From Basidiobolus meristosporus CBS 931.73 (taxonomy: Eukaryota > Basidiobolomycota > Basidiobolomycetes > Basidiobolales > Basidiobolaceae), in assembly GCA_002104905.1 (NCBI GenBank), contig MCFE01000900.1, positions 1 through 27,563 of the forward strand: a DNA stretch of 27,563 bases, read 5' to 3'. This document shows positions 20,812-27,563 of this stretch, in pieces. The notes below the pieces were generated by a model. That model saw only the letters and a program-made list of their open reading frames with translations, did no database searches and had not been told where the DNA came from. The position numbers and the translations under genes were made by a program. How positions within the stretch are numbered: position 1 is the first letter of the stretch; the number at the start of each line of letters is the position of its first letter.

Positions 20812-22135
20812 TATAGAAGATGCTAAAGGTTATAAAGGGTACAAAGACAAAACTTGGAAGTTAATCAAGAGCATGGATGTTGTATTTGAGGTAAATTCAA
20901 ATCAGAACACATTGAGATCATTGGCCAGCTGCTTTATAACTCAATCACCACTAACAAGACAGAATGTATTTAATTTAGCCAGATAAAGAGGAGATTTCTA
21001 CCAGTTCTGGATCAGGGCAGATTATCCTAGTTAGGACATCTACAAGATTATGAAATGCTCCTGGATCTTTGTGGCAGGCTTTAAATCAATATGAAGATGC
21101 TAATATTTTCTTATGTGCTAAACCTCAGAAACTGGAGCAGGTAATGAAAAGTCTAGAAGCTGCAATGAGTGAACAAGCCATCCAGTAGGAGCACCAATCA
21201 CTGATCAAGGCAAAAGTGTGGGAACAGGTAAATTTACCAAATTCAAGAAAGCCACTGGATTGCTGATGTGTATGCAAGATCAAGATATCCTGAAATGGTA
21301 TTATTGATAAGTTCAATGCTAGATTAGTAGCTATAGGCTCTTCCATATTAAGGGATGAGACTACAATGGAACATAGGTGCTAATAGCCAAATCTCACTCT
21401 GTCAGGATAGTTCTTGCCCTGTAAACGGTACAGAGTTTATATCTACACCAAATGCATGTCAAAATTGTGTATCTAAGTGAGGAGACCATATTTATGGTAT
21501 ATTGCCAATTTTTTAATACAGCAGGCCCCTATAAGGTACGCAGACTCAACAAATTGCTTTATGGGCATAGGCAGCCACCTAGAGCATTATGCAACATTAC
21601 TGACATATATCTAGAGGAATTTAGGCTAATTTGTATTGCTGCCTATTACCATGTGTATGGGACACAGCTTAAATAGAAAATTAATCTCCTTGTACCTTAA
21701 GTGGACAACCAGATACTAGTTACAGGTTACCTGAAGGCACTTACTTTGACAAAATCTGACCTTTTCCATGAGGTTGAGAATGAAGGCATTGGAAATGAAG
21801 CTATTTTCTCTGGAGTGAAGTCATACTTAGACATATGTATACAGGCAATTGTACTGAATTAGCCTGAGTACATCCAAAGCATTCTAGATGCTTCAAGAAG
21901 GAAAAATGCAGGACTGCAACAACCACCATGGAAAACAACCTAAAATCAAGTAAATCTTAGTCAATTTGGGTGAAAGTAGCTGAAATATGAACTAGAACTT
22001 TCCCTGTCAGTCAATGGTTGATAACCTGAGGTCCTTGATAACATTTGCTGGGTCAAAATATCAGTAGGAATAATTAGCCAGTTCATGCAGAGTTACAGAT
22101 CTGACCAAATTGTAGCATACAAGCAAATCTTCAGA

Positions 22136-22485
22136 TGTTAACAGTCTTGATATAAGAGTTGCAGAGGTATAAGGAGTTTAGCTGATAATATATTCACTAA
22201 CACTTGAACTCATCCTAATTGAGATTCCAGCAGCTCCTTGTATCCATTTTGCTAGATCAATTGCTGCTTAATTGCATTTCCCTATGCAGATTGTGGTTGA
22301 TGACTCATTTGATTGTATCCTCATCTCCCATTTATATGCCTCTAAGTATGCCTATTTCTGTCTGGTAAGGATCTGCTGACTAATCCTATTGATTTAATAA
22401 ATAACAATCATATAGACTAATCATAAACTAATTGATTTCACTATAGACTGATCTTACATTGATAATCCGCCAATGGAGCATAACA
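22136..22485 (-). repeat. Solo Ty3/gypsy LTR, 350 bp, in copia D RNase H
   Basis: On the minus strand it runs from TGTTATGCTCCATTGG (22485) to GACTGTTAACA (22136), homologous to the gypsy LTR at 12000-12365. It is flanked by CAGA (22132-22135) and CAAA (22486-22489), a four-base duplication with one later change. Removing the LTR and one flank restores collinearity with copia A RNase H at 9668-9690. Confidence 0.85.
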
Positions 22486-22846
22486 CAAATATCTGCAAGG
22501 TACCATAAAAATGGTTCTGGAGTACCCTGGAGCAGTTCAAAGGCATATATTTAATGGTTAAAATGATTCAGATTGTGTTTGGCATTAGATTGACAGATAT
22601 ATTGCCACTGGGTGTGTATCTCTTTATGCTGGTGCATCTATTAGTTGGAGTTGCAAGAGCAAACCAGCTGTGTCAGAACCAGGCATATATATACACAACA
22701 TCAGCTTGTGAGGGAAGCTTAAAAAAAATAATTCAGTAGAGCTCATTACTACCAAACTTACAGAATGGTTGCAAATATACTGACAAAACCTTTAGCTAGG
22801 CCATGGTTTTAGAATCTCAGAGAGATAAAGCAAATAGTAAATTATT

Positions 22847-22871
22847 AGACTTGTTCCATTGTACTGTGCCA
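22847..22871 (+). repeat. Left terminal inverted repeat, copy 3
   Basis: 25 bases beginning AGACTTGTTCCATTG match the right end (27311-27335, reverse complement) at 20 of 25 positions, including the first ten and the last six (GTGCCA). Confidence 0.85.
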
Positions 22872-23589
22872 GGGCGCGCGGCGCAATCCGCGGTTACAAA
22901 GAACGATCGGGCGCAATATTATAGCTACCAGAAGGCAGGATTGTTCTTGGATGATTTTGCACTATGCGGGACAATCTCGCACACTATGGCACAATCTGAC
23001 ACAATGAGGTTGGCGCGGATGATCGCGCCAACTCGTAATGCTTGCATCACGTGCACGATCGGATACCGCTATAATGGCAGGTAAAATCCGGTATTTGGAT
23101 ATGTTTCTTTAATGTAAATGGAAATAAATGTGTATCACACTATAAACTACACTGATACTTACCATTTTGGTTACCCTCACTCCAATTGGACAGTATCTCA
23201 GTGGTTAATTGGTTCAAAAGTATCCTGAAGCTGGCAGCCCCCAATTGGCTCATTGACTACTGAAAAAGCTACCTGATTTGCCATCAAATATCCCATTTTG
23301 CCCATTGAGCAAGTAAATCCCTGATCCTAGTGATTGGGCAAGGTGTCATAGCTAGCACGCAAGCAATCGTGTAGGTGCAAAACAGATCCAATAGCTGCAC
23401 TGGTATTACAGATGACGTATATATATGCAGGGTGTTTATTTATAGGGGTTCTGTCTCAAATGTGAGACGACCTTGATATTACTTATATCAAAAATTTGAT
23501 GATCACTGATTTGCGATGGCTTGATTCGGATCGCAAAAAAAAAGGGTTGTTGGGATCATTACGAATGTGAGCAATTCAAAGCGATCGCA
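22872..23589. other. Left subterminal non-coding region of copy 3
   Basis: About 720 bp without a convincing ORF. The outer 190 bp are rich in GCGC/CGCG and contain a perfect inverted repeat TTGGCGCG-GATGAT-CGCGCCAA at 23010-23031. Motifs resembling the right-end repeats occur at 22959-22965 (GCACTAT) and 22980-22992 (CACACTATGGCAC). The inner part ends in three hairpins and an A-run at 23453-23543. This region is absent from copy 2. Confidence 0.6.
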
Positions 23590-25906
23590 TCATCTTCTCC
23601 TGGGTTTTTTTCTCACAGGGATTACCACTGAAGCATTTGGTAGTGACTCACTTTGCACACCTATACTACTTCCTGGCTGACTATCATCTTGGCTACTTGT
23701 GTATTCGTAGTCAGTATTTTGCCTCCTAGTTGATGAGTGCGATGCTGCAGCTTGGCCGCGCTGAATTGCTCCGGCTGAACCAACTGAACCAACTGAACCG
23801 GCCTCTAGTGCCACGCGCTGACGCGTTCTTTTACTTGCCAAGGGCTCCGGTGGTTGAGTCACTTCATGTTGGTCATCATCAGTCAGTTCACCAGAAGTAA
23901 CTTGCTGATGGTCAGGCAAAACGGCACGCGCAGGCGCGCCTTGACGCGTTGAGATGGCCCTTGGCTGAGTTTGATGTGATGCCGCATGTTGACGCGACTT
24001 GGTCCACTCCAATGGACTTGTGTCTAAATGAGCAGTTTGGTGAGTTCTGGTAGTTTTGCTCTGAAGCGCGCGCGTTGACCCGACGCGGGGCGTTCTGGTA
24101 AAGGGTGTTGGCGTGGTCTGGACTGACGTGCGCCGGCACGCTGTGGTTGCAAGAGATGGTAGGGAATCCAGCGAGGGGTGCTGGCGCAATCTGGACAATA
24201 ATGCTTGCGGTCTGTATTCTTCCTCCTGAAGCTCACCATCTGATTCCTCAAGGTATTCACTTACCCTCTGTCTGATACTTTGGAGCTATTGCCTGGATGA
24301 GTCCTGTGTATATTGCTCTTGGAATCCACTTAGCTCTACTAATATATCACGTAGTACATTAGTCATTTGAGGCAAAAACTCATTCAAAATCTCTTTGGTT
24401 CCCAAAGTTGAGGCGCTGTGGTGGTGTATAGGTCCAAGGGAGAGATACGTCCAACACTTCTCAAGTGTTTTGTGTGTGGGGTGTTCACTGGGTGCGATAA
24501 CCTCTGGCAAAAGCTTGCTAGGAATACTTGGGTTCTGTCTCTAATCTAATGTGAAGGGGAATAAAGCCACAAGCTTGTCAAGGGAAAACTATTGAGCTAC
24601 AATCCCCAACTTAGTTGGCGTCTTAACAAAAGTATGTGCTGGGTTCAGCGTCCTTTGAGATGACAATGTACTAAAGCTTCCAAAGTCAAAACAACTGTAA
24701 ACTCCACCAGCAGGGACTTGATAAGAATGCAGCTGTGGTCAATAGTTACAAAGACAGAAAAGTATCTTTGCCTGTACAAGAACAAACTTGGGAAAGAATC
24801 AAATATAATAAAAGATACCTACTCTGAGTATTCCTCACAAGTAGTGCCTCCAAGGTCAGTTGGCTGTCAGCGCGGTTTCCTGGGAGTGTCCTGTGGTCTA
24901 GGGTTGGAAGTTCAGGTAGCAGCAGGTAGCAGTGATCACACTAATCAACAAGTTGGTATATTGATAAAAGGGATGATGATTTATTGTTGAGGGATAGCCT
25001 CCCTTATATACTTTTCTTACTGGCTAAGTGATTACTAATCATGGTGTTCCAGAAGGTTCCAGATATCAATAGAAATCTTAATGACATCAGAATGACCTAA
25101 GAATGTTCTAAGTAGGTGCCGGAAGGTTCTAAGAGGCACAGCACATCCAACCAATCAGGAATTAGTATTCTGAAACCTGTGTAACATGGGGATACCATAT
25201 ATGGTATGGAAATGGTAGGGATGGTGACACGGGCTGATCATGTGTCACGGGTACTGGCGCGGGTACTTGCCTAATTTAGAAGTACTTATAGCTAGTAATC
25301 TTACATAAAGTGAGGGGTAACTTATGCAATAAGGTAAGCAGGTGTGATAGTCAACCGGCTTATGGGATAGTACTGATTGGGTAAGACAAATGGGATAAAA
25401 CTAAAATAAGTGTAGTAGAGATATAGGGAAGTAGAAAATAAGGGAATGAGCACATCTGTCAGTGGGTGTCACTGTCACCCCACTACAGCGCAAACGGACG
25501 CGTCCGGCCCGTACTGTGCAAATTGCGCGCGAAATCGTTCCTGCGCGGCTTCCTCGTCAAATCCCCTCACTCTCAGCTCATTCTTGATTTCAATACTTGT
25601 CTTGTTATATATCTTTTTACATACATCGGCTGGCATCTTGATGTAGAACTCATGCCACAGCTTTCTACTCAAATTCTTCCATCTTTGTCAACTCTCTGAG
25701 GTATCTAGTTCTGCTAGATTAATCAGTAGTGCCCAAATATCTGTATGAAGGCTCATCATAGACACTTGGGCCATACTAAAATCATTTGGCGAGAACTCGA
25801 ACGGATCCGACATCGACTTTTCCGGTCCGGACCGTGCTTGTGAGCTGGGGGATGGGTTTTGTCAGGGTTGTACTAAAGATGAGTTGAGGCTTGGTATGGG
25901 GACCAT
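23590..25906 (-). pseudogene. Accessory ORF of the DNA transposon, copy 3, split by a solo LTR
   Basis: This is the same ORF as at 4070-5302. The C-terminal half is open over 23590-24198 (202 codons), ends RKKPRRR, and is Ser/Thr/Gln/Arg-rich. The middle part resumes at 25491 after the solo LTR, with FDEEAAQERFRAQFAQYGPDASVCA, where copy 2 has a stop. In-frame stops here are TGA 25862-25864, TGA 25688-25690 (shared with copy 2) and TAG 24286-24288. Excluding the LTR, the length is about 410 codons. It is read divergently from the transposase. No domain is recognised. The missing residues at each stop are different in the two copies except one, which suggests a functional ancestor not long ago. 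Confidence 0.7.
24417..25487 (-). repeat. Solo LTR, 1071 bp, inserted in the accessory ORF
   Basis: The insertion is flanked by GCGC on both sides (24413-24416 and 25488-25491); the empty site in copy 2 reads GCAC (4884-4887). The ends are TGTGGTGG...CCACTACA, that is TG...CA. On the minus strand a TATA box (GTATATAA, 25004-25011) lies about 20 bp before AATAAA (24980-24985), as in an LTR promoter/poly(A) region. No coding capacity is seen. It is longer than and unlike the other LTR families here. Confidence 0.75.
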
Positions 25907-26265
25907 AGCAACGGATTTGGATACTTATACAGCAGTATATTGGCATCAACCTGGTCTTATATGAAATATATATGAAAACTAATGTGATTGTTGAATTTTC
26001 CATATATTATGCATGATGCATCTTGGATTGCGTTGACATGGATCAGATCACATCAATCGCAGATTTCCTTTTTGATTATAGACCTATGATTAAAGCATCA
26101 ATAAAAGTACCAAGGCATTGTTTGCGGATGATTTTTGCAACATAATGATGGGATACATGGCAATTGATGGAGATTTAACCATAATGTGTTAAAAATCAGA
26201 TAAATAATGCAGATCGCGCCAATTCAATTCAAACCGCCTCCATACAATCATCCATCAATTTCAAT
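25907..26265. promoter_or_regulatory. Divergent spacer between the two transposon genes, copy 3
   Basis: 359 bp, the same length as in copy 2 and nearly identical to it. It separates the two divergent genes and so probably holds both promoters. Confidence 0.5.
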
Positions 26266-27150
26266 ATGACTTACTCATCTGAATGGTCTTTTCTCATCAA
26301 TCCCATCACTACCACTGGATTTCCTTTTGACACACTGGAGGAGATCTATTCCAAGTACTGTGGACCATCAACCCCAATCTACTCAAGGAGATCCCTTGTT
26401 AAGCTTCTCTGCTATTACAAGAACTATTGCCCTACAAGGTTTCATCCCACCATCCATGGCAACAAAAGTCCTAGAAGCTTTCATTCCCAGCTGACAGCAA
26501 TGGAGAACCACCTTGCAGAGGGTATGAATGACTTAGAGCAAGCTTGGAATACTAGGTTCAGAAGCTCCAATAGACTTCCATATCCCAGAGTGTACAGCAA
26601 CAGGTTCCATATCAGGAGTATTTTGGATACCTTCCCAGTGAGGATTAACAGACCTTCTAGAGGGCAGAGGCACTTTTATTCTGGCAAGTACAAGGCACAC
26701 TGTGTGAAGTTTCAAGCACTGTCTGACATTGAGGGTAACATCATCTGGTTTAGTGGGCCATTTGCTGGAAGTAGGCATGACAAAGCACTCTGGGTAGAGA
26801 ATCATCCTGAATTCAGTAGAGGGGAGAAATGTATGGCAGACTTGGCCTATATAGGAGAGGATTGTCAGAGATTAGGATGTATTACAGCTTATAGGAAGTC
26901 AAGGAATGGTGTGCTTAGCAGGAAGCAGAAGCTCTACAATGAGATATTTAATCATTTCAGAGTAAGGGTAGAGCACACATTTGGATATCTGAAGAGATTC
27001 AGCATATTGGCAGGTAAATACAGAGGAAAGTCATTTATAGGAGAAAACAGCAGAATAGGTAAAATAGTTAAGATACTTATCAATGCACAGTATGTTCATA
27101 CAAGAAGACATCCACTGAGAGAAATGTGTCTGGAGCATTATGAAGAGTAA
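26266..27150 (+). CDS. DDE_4-type (PIF/Harbinger-like) transposase, copy 3, intact ORF
   Basis: This is an uninterrupted 294-codon ORF, and the putative catalytic residues are all present: D121 (ILDTFPVRINRP), D192 (MADLAYIG) and E236 (RVRVEHTFGYLKRF). The GSRHD signature (168-172) is also present. The ATG at 26266 is conserved in copy 2 and follows the divergent spacer. About 19 residues differ from copy 2, and nearly half of these fall between residues 135 and 166. The element still has both terminal repeats, so this is the best candidate here for an active transposase, provided the accessory protein is dispensable or supplied by another copy. Assignment to DDE_Tnp_4 is by motif reading; a profile search was not possible. 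Confidence 0.87.
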   Translation: MTYSSEWSFLINPITTTGFPFDTLEEIYSKYCGPSTPIYSRRSLVKLLCYYKNYCPTRFHPTIHGNKSPRSFHSQLTAMENHLAEGMNDLEQAWNTRFRSSNRLPYPRVYSNRFHIRSILDTFPVRINRPSRGQRHFYSGKYKAHCVKFQALSDIEGNIIWFSGPFAGSRHDKALWVENHPEFSRGEKCMADLAYIGEDCQRLGCITAYRKSRNGVLSRKQKLYNEIFNHFRVRVEHTFGYLKRFSILAGKYRGKSFIGENSRIGKIVKILINAQYVHTRRHPLREMCLEHYEE

Positions 27151-27245
27151 ATAAAGCAAGGAAAGCACTATTCTGAGCAACATAAGTAAGATTGAGTAAA
27201 ATTACCAGTAACTGTATCATACCACTGGCATCATGGTCAGAAATT

Positions 27246-27335
27246 ATGGTGCCAGATAGTGCTCGTAGCGCGCCAGATCAATCCGGCACTATAAACAGGC
27301 TGGCACTATGTGGCACTATCCAACAGAACAAGTCT
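27246..27335 (+). repeat. Right subterminal repeats and terminal inverted repeat, copy 3
   Basis: ATGGTGCCAGATAGTGC (27246-27262) is followed by GGCACTAT three times (27285-27292, 27302-27309, 27312-27319), the last inside the terminal repeat (27311-27335). The first block is the motif in inverted orientation. Copy 2 keeps the same arrangement at about 6643-6716. The pattern suggests transposase binding sites. Confidence 0.65.
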
Positions 27336-27343
27336 ATTTAGTT

Positions 27344-27563
27344 GAGGGGAGTGTTAAGAAACTGGGCCATCTGGTATCATTTGGTATCACTTGGCAGCAG
27401 TAAGATTTGATGGCCAATGCTGGATTATTCTTAGTACTGTAGACTCATTTACAGTCTTGACCTTGCACCTTCTTTCAGTTCTATGATCCTATGAAATTTC
27501 CTCAATAGTCAAAAAGAAATATGTATTTTTACAAAATTTTTATGTGTCAGCCCTGATGCTGTG
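27344..27563 (+). repeat. Copia D polypurine tract and start of its 3' LTR
   Basis: GAGGGGAG (27344-27351) matches the copia polypurine tract. It is followed at 27352 by TGTTAAGAAACTGG, the start of a copia LTR that aligns with 10214 onward (for example TGGTATCATT and TAGTACTGTAGACTCATTTAC). It is the continuation of copia D beyond DNA-transposon copy 3 and runs off the window. Confidence 0.82.

Larger units (their letters stand above)
19127..22846 (+). pseudogene. Copia D gag(part)-pol remnant with nested insertions
   Basis: This is a decayed plus-strand copia collinear with copia A. It includes the gag C-terminus with a zinc-knuckle relic (CCNYFTKPEHWARE, about 19405-19450) and protease to integrase (AKTAKLTDVLYIPGIAKDLLSV near 19720-19790; VHFDICGPTRK near 20020). 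RT runs from about 21140 to 22060, where the catalytic YVDD reads without Y and as VDN (about 21700). RNase H runs from about 22080 to 22800, ending with ILTKPLARP-like sequence. Stops are frequent. It is interrupted by a solo LTR at 20463-20811 and by a gypsy solo LTR at 22136-22485. Its end is split from its polypurine tract by DNA-transposon copy 3. The gag N-terminus is missing at a gypsy LTR. Confidence 0.85.
22847..27335 (+). mobile_element. Two-gene DNA transposon copy 3, complete with both ends
   Basis: The element starts AGACTTGTTC at 22847 and ends GAACAAGTCT at 27335. It is flanked by ATT on both sides (22844-22846 and 27336-27338). The intact copia A sequence at this site (AATTATTTAGTTG, about 10190-10203) shows the empty target. 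Its length is 4489 bp including a 1071-bp solo LTR, so about 3.4 kb without it. Order: left repeat, GC-rich subterminal region, hairpin region, accessory ORF (minus), divergent spacer, transposase (plus), right subterminal repeats, right repeat. A three-base duplication and DDE_4 transposase fit the PIF/Harbinger superfamily, although the duplication there is usually TWA and not ATT. Confidence 0.88.

Noticed and set aside
22803-23084. 93-codon plus-strand ORF across the left end of copy 3
   Set aside because: It starts in copia D RNase H and runs over the transposon border, so it is a chance fusion.
24718-24990. 90-codon plus-strand ORF inside the 1071-bp solo LTR
   Set aside because: It resembles no known protein and lies opposite the LTR orientation; a chance ORF is more likely.

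Overview
The window contains only transposable elements. I found no host gene, tRNA, rRNA or CRISPR array. It looks like a heterochromatic repeat block of a eukaryote, most likely a filamentous fungus. The reasons are Ty1/copia and Ty3/gypsy retroelements with short (350-370 bp) LTRs, a Ty5/copia-like internal-tRNA primer site, a DDE_4-type (PIF/Harbinger-like) DNA transposon, and strong CpG loss in the older elements. I cannot name the species from sequence alone.

Layout, left to right. (1) 1-763: right part of DNA-transposon copy 1, with a dead transposase. (2) 764-~2290: Ty3/gypsy protease-gag fragment and LTR, minus strand. (3) ~2345-3793: a copia deletion derivative, minus strand, with its 5' LTR. 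(4) 3794-4035: a copia integrase scrap, minus strand. (5) 4036-6729: DNA-transposon copy 2, left end missing, with accessory ORF (minus) and intact transposase ORF (plus) diverging from a shared spacer. (6) 6730-6941: gypsy LTR fragment. (7) 6942-10582: copia A, plus strand, one reading frame broken by four stop codons, plus its 3' LTR. (8) 10583-12365: gypsy protease-gag and 5' LTR, minus strand. (9) 12366-13305 and 17631-19126: two parts of a plus-strand gypsy (RT/RNase H; integrase and 3' LTR), separated by (10) a full-length minus-strand copia with two LTRs at 13306-17630. (11) 19127-22846 and 27336-27563: a decayed plus-strand copia D carrying two solo LTRs. (12) 22847-27335: DNA-transposon copy 3, complete with terminal inverted repeats and an ATT duplication, inserted just before the polypurine tract of copia D, and itself split by a 1071-bp solo LTR.

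The most interesting element is the two-gene DNA transposon. Copies 2 and 3 both keep an uninterrupted 294-residue transposase with an apparent D-D-E triad. The divergently transcribed accessory ORF has no domain I recognise and is damaged in both copies. The transposon has kept its CpG-rich parts while the surrounding retroelements have lost theirs, so copies 2 and 3 are probably among the youngest layers.
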